The notes under the pieces were generated by a model. That model saw only the letters and a program-made list of their open reading frames with translations, was not told where the DNA came from and did not search any database. A program made the translations under genes and the position numbers. A stretch of DNA of 42,012 nt from Actinomadura geliboluensis. Lineage in GTDB: Bacteria > Actinomycetota > Actinomycetes > Streptosporangiales > Streptosporangiaceae. Location of the stretch: the NCBI RefSeq assembly GCF_005889745.1, contig NZ_VCKZ01000020.1:1-42012 (forward strand), given 5' to 3'. Below, piece by piece: positions 21,673-31,101 of the stretch (position 1 is the first letter of the stretch; the number at the start of each line of letters is the position of its first letter).

Positions 21673-22828
21673 GCATCTGCGCGCGGGACGGGTGGCGCAG
21701 CTTCGCCAGCGTCTTGGACTCGATCTGGCGGATCCGCTCCCGGGTCACGCCGAACTCGCGGCCCACCTCCTCCAGGGTGCGCGGATGGCCGTCCGCCAGG
21801 CCGAACCGCAGCTGGATGATGCGCTGCTCCCGGTCCGACAGGGTGCCGAGGATGTCCTCCAGCTGGTCCTGGAGCAGGATGAACGCCGCGGCCTCGATCG
21901 GCACGACGGCGTCCGCGTCCTCGATGAAGTCGCCGAGGTCGGAGTCCTCCTCGCCGATCGGCGACTGCAGCGAGACCGGCTCCTGGGCGATCCGCTGGAT
22001 CTCCACCACCCGGACGGGCGACAGCCCCATCTCCAGGCCGATCTCCTCGGGCGTCGGCTCCCGGCCGAGGTCCTGGTGCATCTGCCGCTGCACCCGGACC
22101 AGCTTGTTGATCGTCTCCACCATGTGGACCGGGATGCGGATCGTCCGGGCCTGGTCGGCGATCGCCCGGGTGATCGCCTGCCGGATCCACCAGGTGGCGT
22201 AGGTCGAGAACTTGAACCCCTTGGTGTAGTCGAACTTCTCGACCGCACGGATGAGTCCGAGATTTCCCTCCTGGATCAGGTCGAGGAAGAGCATTCCCCG
22301 GCCGACGTACCGTTTCGCGATCGAGACCACCAGCCGCAGGTTGGCCTCGATCAGCCGTTGCTTCGCCCGCACGCCCTCGCGGGAGAGCATTTCGAGGTCG
22401 ATCAGCTCGCCGCGGGCGAGGACGGCGGTACGCGCCATCTTCTCCTCGGCGAACAGTCCCGCCTCGATCGATTTCGCCAGTTCTACTTCTTCTTCTGCCG
22501 TGAGCAGCGGTACGCGACCGATCTCTCTCAGGTAGATCCGAACCAGGTCGCTCGTCGGCGCCCGCTTGCCGAGGTCTCCCTCATCCGCTCGCGTGACGTC
22601 CTCGGTCTCCTGCTGGGATTCGAGGACCTCCACCCCCTGCTCTGCGAGCATCCGGACGACCCGCTCCAGCGAGTCGTCCGGCAAGTCCGAGCGATCGAGC
22701 GCGGCAGCGACGTCCTCGACGGTCACACCGCCGCGCTCTCTGCCGCGTGCGACGAGGTCCGCCACCTGATCAACCGATGGCGCCTCGCTAGGCAGCACCG
22801 AAGGGCCCACGCAGACAGTCTGCGTCAA
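21653..22828 (-). CDS. Sigma-70 family RNA polymerase sigma factor, primary (RpoD/HrdB) type
   Basis: The protein is 391 aa. Region 1.2 ([31 protein letters not shown]), region 2 ([79 protein letters not shown]), region 3 and region 4 (LREYLE end; [29 protein letters not shown]) are all present, so it is a group 1 or 2 factor reading -10/-35 promoters. The start is uncertain. TTG at 22828 is the longest choice and lacks a clear ribosome site; GTG at 22810 is an alternative. It follows dnaG on the same strand with 41 bp between, the classical dnaG-rpoD arrangement. The 3' end is the integration target. Confidence 0.9.
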   Translation of the reverse strand: MTQTVCVGPSVLPSEAPSVDQVADLVARGRERGGVTVEDVAAALDRSDLPDDSLERVVRMLAEQGVEVLESQQETEDVTRADEGDLGKRAPTSDLVRIYLREIGRVPLLTAEEEVELAKSIEAGLFAEEKMARTAVLARGELIDLEMLSREGVRAKQRLIEANLRLVVSIAKRYVGRGMLFLDLIQEGNLGLIRAVEKFDYTKGFKFSTYATWWIRQAITRAIADQARTIRIPVHMVETINKLVRVQRQMHQDLGREPTPEEIGLEMGLSPVRVVEIQRIAQEPVSLQSPIGEEDSDLGDFIEDADAVVPIEAAAFILLQDQLEDILGTLSDREQRIIQLRFGLADGHPRTLEEVGREFGVTRERIRQIESKTLAKLRHPSRAQMLREYLE

Positions 22829-22869
22829 AGGAGGGCTAGATCACAGGACCCATTTTGCGGTCCCTTGAC

Positions 22870-24801
22870 TTACTGTGATCCAAGCCCTCGCTCGCGCAAC
22901 ACCCGTCGCTGCTGCTCAAGCGCGACAAGATCGCCGAAGAGCTTGTGGTATTCCTCCTGCGCCTCGGCCGGATTCAGCCGCCCGAGTTTAGACTTCGCGT
23001 CCGCGATCATCCGGGTGAGCTGGCGCTCCTGTATCCGGGCCAGCAATTCCCCGGCATAGCGGTCATCCGAATCGTGGGCGGACCGCACCGGCTCCACGCC
23101 GAGCTTGGTGAGCAGATCCCTGACCTGGTCGTTCGGCGCGCTCTCCAGCAGCAGGGCGACCCACTCGGCGACCCCGCCGGCCGCGCCCACCCCGCCCGCC
23201 ACCGCGCTCACCGCGCGCACCGCCGCGTGCGGCGGCGCGATGAACGCCTCGGCCGGGACCTCGTCGAACGCCGGCCCGAGCAGCGCCGGGCGCTGCACCG
23301 CGAGCTTCAGCAGCTCCCGCTCGCGCTGCACCTCCGGGTCGGAGGGGTCGAACACGGGCCGCTGCGGCGGCCGCGCCTCGGCGCCGTTCCCGTTCCGCTC
23401 GTCGCCGCCCGGCCGGCCGTTCCGGCCGTTTCCGGCCGGGGCGCGCCCCGCCTGCGCGCGCGCGTGCCGGCGGTTCGCCAGCTCGCGGACGCGGCGCAGC
23501 ACGAACTGCTCGTCCATGATGCCGAGCCAGCGGTCGAGGTTGACGGCGTACATGTGCCGGCGCGACCGGTCCTTGATGGCGGCGACGACCGGGGCCGCCG
23601 CGTCCAGCGCGGCGAGCCGCCCCTCGACGGTGTCGAGGTCGTGCTGCTCGATCGCGCTGCGCACCGCGAACTCGAACAGCGGCAGCCGGGAGGCGACCAG
23701 GTCGCGCACCGCCGCGTCGCCGTGCCGGATCCGCAGGTCGCAGGGGTCGAGCCCGTCCGGCTGGACGGCCACGAAGGTCTGCGAGACGAACTTCTGCTCG
23801 TCGTCGAACGCGCGCAGCGCCGCCTTCCGGCCGGCCGCGTCGCCGTCGAAGGTGAAGATCACCTCGCCGCGGAACTCGTCCTGGTCCATCAGCAGCCGGC
23901 GCAGCACCTTGATGTGGTCGTCGCCGAACGCCGTCCCGCACGTCGCGATCGCGGTCGGGACGCCCGCGAGGTGGCAGGCCATCACGTCGGTGTAGCCCTC
24001 GACCACGACGGCCTGCCTGCGCCGCGCGATCTCCTTCTTCGCCAGGTCGGCGCCGTACAGCACCGAGCCCTTGTGGAAGAGCGGCGACTCGGGGGTGTTC
24101 AGGTACTTGGGGCCGTCGTCGTCCTCGTAGAGGCGGCGCGCGCCGAACCCGATGACGTCGCCGGACAGGTCGCGGATGGGCCACATCAGCCGGCCGCGGA
24201 AGCGGTCCATCGGGCCGCGCCGGCCCTCCTTGGCGAGGCCGCCGGCGACGATGTCGCGGTCGGCGAACCCGCGGGCGCGCAGGTGCCGGACGAGCCCCTC
24301 CCACTCGCGGGGCGCGAACCCGACGCCGAACCGGGCGGCGTCGGCGGCCTCGAAGCCCCGCTCGGACAGGAACTTGCGCCCGATCGCCCCCTCCGGGGAC
24401 TCCAACTGCCCGGTGTAGTACTCGGCGGCGGCCTTGTGGGCCTCGATCAGGCGGGCGCGCTGGCCGCCGTCCTGCCGGGGGCCGCGCCCGCCGCCCTCCT
24501 CGTAGCGGAGCTGGATGCCGGCCTGGGCCGCGAGCCGCTCGACGGCCTCGGAGAACGACAGGTGCTCGATCTCCTGGACGAACTTGATGACGTCGCCGCC
24601 CGCCTCGCAGCCGAAGCAGAAGTACAGGCCGCGGGAGGGGGTCACGTTGAACGACGGGGACTTCTCGTCGTGGAACGGGCAGAGGCCCTTGAGGTTGCCA
24701 CCGCCCGCGCTGCGCAGCTGCAGGTACTCGCCGATCACGGCGTCGATGGACGCGCGCTCCCGGACGAGTGCGATGTCCTCATTGCGAATCCGGCCTGCCA
24801 C
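22870..24801 (-). CDS. dnaG: DNA primase
   Basis: The protein is 643 aa from the GTG at 24801 (VAGRIRNEDIALVRERASIDAVIGEYLQLR), the normal DnaG start; the frame remains open upstream to 24942 but that part is not DnaG-like. The N-terminal zinc domain has CPFHDEKSPSF and YFCFGCEAGGD (CxxH...CxxC, about 40-70). The RNA polymerase/TOPRIM core includes FRGRLMWPIRDLSGDVIGFGARRL, VVVEGYTDVMACHLAGV and IFTFDGDAAGRKAALRAF. A Gly/Asn/Arg-rich linker (residues about 455-490) precedes the C-terminal DnaB-interacting domain. It makes RNA primers at the replication fork. The 41 bp to the sigma gene suggest co-transcription. Confidence 0.96.
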   Translation of the reverse strand: MAGRIRNEDIALVRERASIDAVIGEYLQLRSAGGGNLKGLCPFHDEKSPSFNVTPSRGLYFCFGCEAGGDVIKFVQEIEHLSFSEAVERLAAQAGIQLRYEEGGGRGPRQDGGQRARLIEAHKAAAEYYTGQLESPEGAIGRKFLSERGFEAADAARFGVGFAPREWEGLVRHLRARGFADRDIVAGGLAKEGRRGPMDRFRGRLMWPIRDLSGDVIGFGARRLYEDDDGPKYLNTPESPLFHKGSVLYGADLAKKEIARRRQAVVVEGYTDVMACHLAGVPTAIATCGTAFGDDHIKVLRRLLMDQDEFRGEVIFTFDGDAAGRKAALRAFDDEQKFVSQTFVAVQPDGLDPCDLRIRHGDAAVRDLVASRLPLFEFAVRSAIEQHDLDTVEGRLAALDAAAPVVAAIKDRSRRHMYAVNLDRWLGIMDEQFVLRRVRELANRRHARAQAGRAPAGNGRNGRPGGDERNGNGAEARPPQRPVFDPSDPEVQRERELLKLAVQRPALLGPAFDEVPAEAFIAPPHAAVRAVSAVAGGVGAAGGVAEWVALLLESAPNDQVRDLLTKLGVEPVRSAHDSDDRYAGELLARIQERQLTRMIADAKSKLGRLNPAEAQEEYHKLFGDLVALEQQRRVLRERGLGSQ

Positions 24802-25054
24802 GACGAAGGAGTCTACGGCGGGCCCGCGACATCCGGCGCTTCCCCGTCCGAAACGGCCGCGCACCCGCCCCGGGGAGGCCGTCCGGGGACGCCCTCCGGA
24901 AAGCCGGGAACGTCCTACCTTGGGGCAAATGCCATGGTCCATGGCCGGACTCGGCCGGAACGACCACCGCCAAGTACGGATTTAGTCTGGACAACCCGGA
25001 CTGTCGCGCGATGTGATGGCGAACCGAGATTTTGCTCACACCCAGGCGGACGCG

Positions 25055-26329
<1,275 letters not shown>

Positions 26330-26341
26330 CCGCCCGCAGTT

Positions 26342-27754
26342 CTAGTCGCCGGCCGCGGCGCGCAGCCTGCGCAGGCCCGCCTCGATCGCGGGCAGCTCCA
26401 CCGCGCCGTACCCGAAGACCAGTCCGGGGACCGCCGGCCCCGTGACCGCGAACTCCGACAGCGGGAACAGCCCGACGCCCGCGCCGAGCGCCCGCGCGGC
26501 GATCGCGGCGTCGTCGGTCCCCGTCGGCAGGACGGCGCTCAGGTGCAGCCCCGCCTCCGCCGGGACGACGGCGAGCCGGTCGCCGAACAGCTCCGGGAGC
26601 AGCCCGGCGATCCGCTCGTGCCGGGCCCGGTACGCGCGGCGCGACCTGCGGATGTGCCGGGCGAGCAGGCCCTCGTCGATGAACCGGGCGAGCGCCGCCT
26701 GCGCCGGCAGCTCGGCGTGCCAGGACGAGACGTACCGCGCCATCCGGAACGCGCGGTGCAGGGACGGCGGCGCCACCAGGAACCCGAGCCGCAGCACCGG
26801 CCGCATGATCTTGGAGAAGGTGCCGGTGTAGAGCACCCGGCCGTCCTCGTCCAGGCTCTGCAGCGGCTCGATCGGCCGTCCCCCGTACCGGTACTCGGTG
26901 TCGTAGTCGTCCTCGACGATCACCACGTCGCGGCGGCGCGCCCAGTCCAGCAGGGCCCGGCGGCGCGGCAGCGACATCGGCATGCCCAGCGGGAACTGGT
27001 GGGACGGCGTGACGTACACGGCCCGCGCGTCACCGGGCAGCGCGTCCACGCGCAGTCCCTCCGCGTCGACCGGCACGCCCCGGACCCGCATCCCGGCGGC
27101 GGCCAGCAGCATCCGGACGGGCGGGTACCCCGGGTCCTCGACGGCCACCGTGTCGCCGGGTTCCAGGAGCACCCGGACGATCAGGTCGAGCGCCTGCTGC
27201 GTCCCCGAGGTGACCAGGATGTCGCGGCCGGCCGCCCGCACCGACCGCGAGACCCCGACGTGCCGGGCGATGGCCTCGCGCAGCGCGGGCAGCCCCGCCG
27301 GGTCGCCCGCCGCGCCGGGATCGCCGAGCGCCGAGGGGCACAGCAGGCCCGCCATGATCCGCCGCCACGCCTCGTAGGGGAACAGCGCCGCGTCGGGCAG
27401 CCCGGCGCGGAAGTCCCACCGGATCCCGGGCATCGGCCGGGGCCACACGGCCACCTCGTCCCAGCGCGCCCGGGGCCGCAGCGGCGACGCCGCCGGGGCG
27501 CCCCGCGCGGCGGACCCGGTCTCCCGGACGAACGTCCCGGCGCCCACCCTGCTCTCCAGGAAGCCCTCGGCGGCGAGCCGGTCGTAGGCGGCCGCGACCG
27601 TGTTGCGGGAGATCGCGAGCCGCCGCGCCAGCTCCCGCGTCGGGGGCACCGCCTCGCCGGCGCGCAGCCGCCCGTCCAGGATCGCGGCGCGCAGTTGCGC
27701 GTAGATCTGCCCGGCGAGGTCGCGGCGGCCCACCAGGCTCACATGCAGGTCCAC
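26342..27754 (-). CDS. MocR/PdxR-family transcriptional regulator (GntR domain plus aminotransferase domain)
   Basis: The protein is 470 aa. N-terminal winged helix (residues about 10-75: DLAGQIYAQLRAAILDGRLRAGEAVPPTRELARRLAISRNTVAAAYDRLAAEGFLESRVGAGTFV). The remainder is a fold-type-I aminotransferase with GTQQALDLIVRVLLEPGDTVAVEDPGYPPVR, VTPSHQFPLGMPMSLPRR, VIVEDDYDTEYRYGG and the PLP lysine in LYTGTFSKIMRPVLRLGFLV. Such proteins sense PLP or amino compounds and do not act as transaminases. It is divergent from the DinB-type gene at 27838, with 83 bp between, and probably controls that gene or itself. Confidence 0.93.
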   Translation of the reverse strand: MDLHVSLVGRRDLAGQIYAQLRAAILDGRLRAGEAVPPTRELARRLAISRNTVAAAYDRLAAEGFLESRVGAGTFVRETGSAARGAPAASPLRPRARWDEVAVWPRPMPGIRWDFRAGLPDAALFPYEAWRRIMAGLLCPSALGDPGAAGDPAGLPALREAIARHVGVSRSVRAAGRDILVTSGTQQALDLIVRVLLEPGDTVAVEDPGYPPVRMLLAAAGMRVRGVPVDAEGLRVDALPGDARAVYVTPSHQFPLGMPMSLPRRRALLDWARRRDVVIVEDDYDTEYRYGGRPIEPLQSLDEDGRVLYTGTFSKIMRPVLRLGFLVAPPSLHRAFRMARYVSSWHAELPAQAALARFIDEGLLARHIRRSRRAYRARHERIAGLLPELFGDRLAVVPAEAGLHLSAVLPTGTDDAAIAARALGAGVGLFPLSEFAVTGPAVPGLVFGYGAVELPAIEAGLRRLRAAAGD

Positions 27755-27772
27755 GAGGGCCCACCTTAAATC

Positions 27773-27813
27773 GGCTCAGTCATTTCCCGCGTTTTTGGCC
27801 CTTTACCTGAGCC
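27773..27813. promoter_or_regulatory. Possible operator between the MocR gene and the DinB-type gene
   Basis: GGCTCAG (27773-27779) and its inverse CTGAGCC (27807-27813) are the clearest dyad in the 83-bp divergent region. TTTACC (27802-27807) and TAGCGT (27826-27831) with an 18-base spacer form a weak plus-strand promoter; transcription would begin very near the ATG at 27838, suggesting a short leader. Confidence 0.3.
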
Positions 27814-27837
27814 TCTGGACCTTCCTAGCGTGGCCGC

Positions 27838-28437
27838 ATGGATCTGATGACCGAACTCTCGACCACCGACTTCCGCCCGCTGGACCGCAGAGCGGCGGAC
27901 CTCTACCTGTCGGCCGTCGCGCAGGTGAAGCCGGACGCGCTCGCCCTGCCCACGCCGTGCGCGGACTGGACCCTGCACGGCCTGCTGCGCCACCAGGTCG
28001 GCCAGGACGAGGGCTTCGCCGCGGCGGCCCGGGGCGGCGGCGACCGCCTGTCCGACTGGCGCGGCGGCGACCTCGGGGACGATCCGTACGCCGCTGCGGC
28101 GGCCAGTGCGGACCTCGTGGCCCGCGCCTTCGCCGACGTCGCCTTGGACGCCGAACTGGCCCTCCCCGAGCTGGGCGGGCGCTTCCCGGCCGCCCTCGCG
28201 ATCGCCTTCCACCTCGTCGACCTGGTCGTCCACGCGTGGGACGTCGCCGCCGCGATCGGCGTCCCGTGGGAGCCGGCGGACGACCTCGTCGCCGCGTCGC
28301 TCAAGGTCGCCGCCCTCGTCCCCGCCGAGGGCCGGGGCCCCGCCGACGCGTTCGCCGCGGCCCTGCCGTCCCCCGCCGGCGCGGCCCCGCGCCGGCGGCT
28401 GCTCGCCCTGCTGGGACGGGACCCCTCATGGCACTGA
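27838..28437 (+). CDS. TIGR03086 / mycothiol-dependent maleylpyruvate-isomerase-like (DinB fold) protein
   Basis: The protein is 199 aa. ATG at 27838 is used; ATG at 27847 is possible. The N-terminal DinB-like four-helix bundle shows LDRRAADLYLSAVAQVKPDALALPTPCADWTLHGLLRHQVGQDEGFAAAARG, with LRHQ in place of the usual metal-binding VNHL-type His, and a second histidine pair in IAFHLVDLVVHAWDVAAAIG (about 121-140). These proteins bind a metal and are thought to use mycothiol. Substrates are mostly unknown. The stop codon lies within the start of the next gene (10-base overlap), and it is divergent from the MocR regulator. Confidence 0.87.
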   Translation: MDLMTELSTTDFRPLDRRAADLYLSAVAQVKPDALALPTPCADWTLHGLLRHQVGQDEGFAAAARGGGDRLSDWRGGDLGDDPYAAAAASADLVARAFADVALDAELALPELGGRFPAALAIAFHLVDLVVHAWDVAAAIGVPWEPADDLVAASLKVAALVPAEGRGPADAFAAALPSPAGAAPRRRLLALLGRDPSWH

Positions 28438-28889
28438 AGAGCAGGGCACTGAACAGCGGGGCACTGAAGAGCGGGTCACTGAGAAGCCCCTGGCAGGCCG
28501 GTCCGGCCGCCGCCGCGGGGCCGGTCCTGGTGAGCGTCACCGACTTCACCTGCGCGCACGCGCGCGACCTGCCGTCCGTCTTCCGGGCGGGCATGGCGCT
28601 CCGCCGGTCCTGGCCGGACCTGGAAGGCGCCGTCGGCCTGTGGCTCTGGTCGCGGCCCCGGCAGCGGCGGTGCGGATCGGTCTCGGTCTGGACGGACGAG
28701 GCCGCGCTGCGCCGCTTCGTCGGCTGGCCGCCGCACGTCGCGATCATGCGCCGGTTCCGGGACCGCGGCACGATCCGCGCCCATGCCTGGCGGGCGGACG
28801 CGTTCGACTCGGTGGAGGTGTGGGCGCGGGCCGAGGGCGTGCTGGCTCAGGCGGACGCGGGGGCGGGCTCGCAGACCGCGTCGCGGTAG
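28428..28889 (+). CDS. Small monooxygenase-like (ABM/DUF3291-type) protein with repetitive N-terminus
   Basis: The protein is 153 aa, ATG at 28428. The N-terminal 21 residues are four near-copies of a five-residue unit (ALKSR, ALNSG, ALKSG, SLRSP) encoded by a 15-bp tandem repeat. The rest resembles a dimeric alpha/beta-barrel fold: VLVSVTDFTCAHARDLPSVFRAGMALRRSWPDLEGAVGLWLWSRPRQRRCGSVSVWTDEAALRRFVGWPPHVAIMRRFRDRGTIRAHAWRADAFD. Actinobacterial relatives of this shape are usually called antibiotic-biosynthesis-monooxygenase-like or DUF3291. The overlap with the DinB-type gene suggests translational coupling. The 3' end overlaps the convergent MerR gene by 43 bases. Confidence 0.8.
   Translation: MALKSRALNSGALKSGSLRSPWQAGPAAAAGPVLVSVTDFTCAHARDLPSVFRAGMALRRSWPDLEGAVGLWLWSRPRQRRCGSVSVWTDEAALRRFVGWPPHVAIMRRFRDRGTIRAHAWRADAFDSVEVWARAEGVLAQADAGAGSQTASR
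28431..28490 (+). repeat. 15-bp tandem minisatellite, four units, in a gene overlap
   Basis: Units at 28431-28445, 28446-28460, 28461-28475 and 28476-28490 follow the pattern GCACTGAAGAGCGGG with few changes in the first three and a diverged fourth. The unit is a multiple of three, so copy-number change keeps the reading frame. The CACTGA in the first unit supplies the stop codon of the upstream DinB-type gene. Confidence 0.85.
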
Positions 28890-29230
28890 AGGCCGATCTT
28901 CATCTTGATCTGCGCCTGCTGCTCGCGCAGGGCGGCGATCTGCTCCTCCACCCGGCGGTCGTGCTCTTCGAGCAGGTCGAGGCGCTCCTGGAACGTCCCG
29001 GTGCCGCCGCGGGCCAGTTCGGAGTAGCGCAGCATCTCCGCGATCGGCATCCCGGTCCCGCGCAGGCAGCGCAGCATGTGGAGCCAGGCGAGGTCGTCGT
29101 CGCTGAACACCCGCCGGCCGGCGGCGTTCCGGGCGATGCCCGGCAGCAGGCCGATCTTCTCGTAGTAGCGCAGGGTGTCGATGCTGAAGCCGCTCTTGTC
29201 GGCGGTCTCCGCCGGAGAGTAGGAGCTCAC
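28847..29230 (-). CDS. MerR-family transcriptional regulator
   Basis: The protein is 127 aa, beginning SSYSPAETADKSGFSIDTLRYYEKIGLLPGIARNAAGRRVFSDDDLAWLHMLRCLRGTGMPIAEMLRYSELA, a complete MerR DNA-binding domain. A dimerisation coiled coil follows (TFQERLDLLEEHDRRVEEQIAALREQQAQIKMKIGLY). The C-terminus has a single Cys (CEPAPASA), so a classical metal or thiol sensor site is not obvious. It is divergent from an LLM oxidoreductase, with two inverted-repeat operators between them that fit both promoters. It probably activates the oxidoreductase and represses or tunes itself. Confidence 0.93.
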   Translation of the reverse strand: MSSYSPAETADKSGFSIDTLRYYEKIGLLPGIARNAAGRRVFSDDDLAWLHMLRCLRGTGMPIAEMLRYSELARGGTGTFQERLDLLEEHDRRVEEQIAALREQQAQIKMKIGLYRDAVCEPAPASA

Positions 29231-29245
29231 GTCCTCCAGGATTCC

Positions 29246-29319
29246 ACCTGGAGTGCGCTCCAGGTCAATGCGCGCCCGGCGAGGCCGCTTGACCTGGAGC
29301 GCGCTCCAGGTCGCACAGT
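29246..29319. promoter_or_regulatory. Pair of MerR operators in the divergent promoter region
   Basis: The right-hand site, 29291-29312, is a perfect 22-bp palindrome GACCTGGAG-CGCG-CTCCAGGTC. It fills the 19-base gap between TTGACC (29289-29294) and CACAGT (29314-29319), the over-long spacing typical of MerR-activated promoters, and points to the oxidoreductase. The left-hand site, ACCTGGAG-TGCG-CTCCAGGT (29246-29265), is the same in inverse orientation, next to TTGACC on the minus strand (complement of 29263-29268), for the MerR gene itself. Confidence 0.8.
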
Positions 29320-29356
29320 GGAGGAAAGAGCGGACACACGACCACCAGGGACTGCC

Positions 29357-30226
29357 ATGCGCATCGGACTACAGGTTCCCAGCTTCACCTTCCCCGGCGG
29401 GCCGGAGCAGATCGCCCCGACGTTCGGCCGGATGGCCCGCGAGGCCGACCAGGGCGGGCTGAGCTCGTTCTGGGTGATGGACCACTTCTTCCAGATCACC
29501 GGGGTGGGCCCGGCGGAGGAGCCCATGCTGGAGGGCTACTCCGCGCTCGCCTACGCGGCGGCGCTGACCGAGCGGATCACCCTCGGGACGATGGTCACCG
29601 GCGTCACCTACCGGCACCCCGGGATCCTGGTCAAGACCGTGACGACGCTGGACGTGCTGTCCGGCGGGCGCGCGTGGCTCGGCATCGGCGCGGCCTGGAA
29701 CGAGGAGGAGTCGCGCGGCCTCGGCGTCCGGTTCCCGCCGACCGCCGAGCGGTTCGAGCGGCTGGAGGAGACGCTGCGGCTCGCCCACCAGATGTGGCAA
29801 GGGGACGAGTCGGCGTTCGAGGGCGAGCACTACCGGCTGGAGCGCCCGCTGAACTCGCCGCCCGCGCTGCGCCGCCCGCACCCGCCGGTCCTGGTCGGCG
29901 GCGGCGGGGAGAAGAAGACGCTGCGGTTCGTCGCCAAGTACGCCGACGCGTGCAACCTCTTCGACGGCGACGAGCTGCCCCGCAAGCTGGAGGTGCTCCG
30001 GGAGCACTGCGAGCGCGAGGGGCGCGACTACGCCGAGATCGAGAAGACGTCGCTGGCCCTGCTCCCCGGCTCGCCGTCGGTGGACGAGGTCGTCGACGTC
30101 GTCGGCCGCGCCGCCGAGCGCGGCGTCGACCAGGTGATCTTCTCCCAGGCCACCGGGCAGGACCTCGCCGGCGTGCTGGCCGAGGCCGCGGCCCGGACCG
30201 AGAAGGTCATTCCGGCGGGCCGCTGA
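29357..30226 (+). CDS. LLM-class F420-dependent oxidoreductase
   Basis: The protein is 289 aa, ATG at 29357 (MRIGLQVPSFTFPGGPEQI). A luciferase-like TIM barrel with the usual segments: MAREADQGGLSSFWVMDHFFQ, YSALAYAAALTERITLGTMVTGVTYRHPGILVKTVTTLDVLSGGRAWLGIGAAWNEEESRGLGVRFPP, RLEETLRLAHQMWQGDESAFEGEHY and PPVLVGGGGEKKTLRFVAKYADACNLF. F420 rather than FMN is the common cofactor in actinobacterial members. The substrate is unknown. Regulation by the divergent MerR protein is likely from the operator. Its 3' end overlaps the convergent sigma gene by 20 bases. Confidence 0.92.
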   Translation: MRIGLQVPSFTFPGGPEQIAPTFGRMAREADQGGLSSFWVMDHFFQITGVGPAEEPMLEGYSALAYAAALTERITLGTMVTGVTYRHPGILVKTVTTLDVLSGGRAWLGIGAAWNEEESRGLGVRFPPTAERFERLEETLRLAHQMWQGDESAFEGEHYRLERPLNSPPALRRPHPPVLVGGGGEKKTLRFVAKYADACNLFDGDELPRKLEVLREHCEREGRDYAEIEKTSLALLPGSPSVDEVVDVVGRAAERGVDQVIFSQATGQDLAGVLAEAAARTEKVIPAGR

Positions 30227-31100
30227 GCCGCGGTCCCGCCGCCGCGCGCCGGACGGCGGCGAGCTTGTCGGGGTTGAGGACGCGGCGGACGGCGGTGACG
30301 CGGCCGTCCGCGACCTCCACGATGTCCACGGCGAACAGCCGGCCGTCCCTGATCGCCAGCAGTTCGCGCCGGCCGTTGATCTCCGCGAACTCCAGCCGCA
30401 GCGCGTTGCGGGCGGCGACGCGCAGCAGCGCGGTCGCGACCCGGCCCGCCCCCGCGATGACCTTGCGGGCGGCGAAGACGCGGCCGCCGCCGTCGGTGGT
30501 GTAGGCGGCGTCCGGGTCGAGCAGCGCCAGCAGCGCCGCCTCATCGCCGCGCTCGTAGGCGTCCCGGAACGCCGCCAGCACCGCCGCGCGCTCCTTCGGG
30601 GACGCCGGGCGGGACGGCAGCGCCGCGGCGACCTTGCGGCGCGCCCGCGAGGCGAGCTGCCGGCACGCGGCGGCCGACTTCCCGAGCACCCCGGCGATCT
30701 GGTCGTAGGGCACCCCGAACGCCTGGTGCAGGACGAACGCGACCCGCTCGGGCGGCGACAGCTCCTCCATCACGACGAGCATCGCGGTGCCGGCGGTCTC
30801 GTCCAGCAGCACCGGCTCGGCGGCGTCCGGCCCGGTCGGCAGCGGTTCGGGCAGCCACGGCCCGACGTAGTCGACGCGGCGCGCGCGGGCGGAGCCGAGC
30901 ACGTCGTAGGCGCGGCGCGCGGCCGCCGTGATCAGCCAGGCGCGCAGGTCGCGGACGTCGTCCAGCGTCCCGCGCGCCGACGCGCGCAGCCACACGTCCT
31001 GGACGATGTCCTCGGCGTCGGCGACGCTGCCGGTGATGCGGTAGGCGGCGCCGAACACGGCGGGGCGGTGCTCCGCCCACTCGTCGTCGAGGCGGGCCAT
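30207..31100 (-). CDS. SigJ-like ECF RNA polymerase sigma factor with SnoaL-type C-terminal domain
   Basis: The protein is 297 aa. Sigma region 2 (WAEHRPAVFGAAYRITGSVADAEDIVQDVWLRASARGTLDDVRDLRAWLITAAARRAYDVLGSARARRVDYVGPWLPEPL, with the YVGPWLPEPL signature of this ECF group) and region 4 (LSPPERVAFVLHQAFGVPYDQIAGVLGKSAAACRQLASRARRKV) are followed by a SnoaL/NTF2-like domain (about 175-290, AFRDAYERGDEAALLALLDPDAAYTTDGGGRVFAARKVIAGAGRVA). No anti-sigma gene is adjacent; in this group the C-terminal domain is thought to regulate activity. It begins two bases after the GtrA stop, so the two may be co-transcribed. Confidence 0.93.
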   Translation of the reverse strand: MARLDDEWAEHRPAVFGAAYRITGSVADAEDIVQDVWLRASARGTLDDVRDLRAWLITAAARRAYDVLGSARARRVDYVGPWLPEPLPTGPDAAEPVLLDETAGTAMLVVMEELSPPERVAFVLHQAFGVPYDQIAGVLGKSAAACRQLASRARRKVAAALPSRPASPKERAAVLAAFRDAYERGDEAALLALLDPDAAYTTDGGGRVFAARKVIAGAGRVATALLRVAARNALRLEFAEINGRRELLAIRDGRLFAVDIVEVADGRVTAVRRVLNPDKLAAVRRAAAGPRLSGPPE

Positions 31101-31101
31101 G

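Noticed and set aside
21653..22828. Sigma factor gene disrupted by the integration
   Set aside because: The right att copy recreates the last codons and the stop exactly, and region 4 is complete up to REYLE, so the protein is intact.
27795..28427. Long upstream extension of the monooxygenase-like gene
   Set aside because: It lies entirely inside the DinB-type gene in another frame and is Arg/Pro-rich shadow sequence. The ATG at 28428 gives the usual short overlap.
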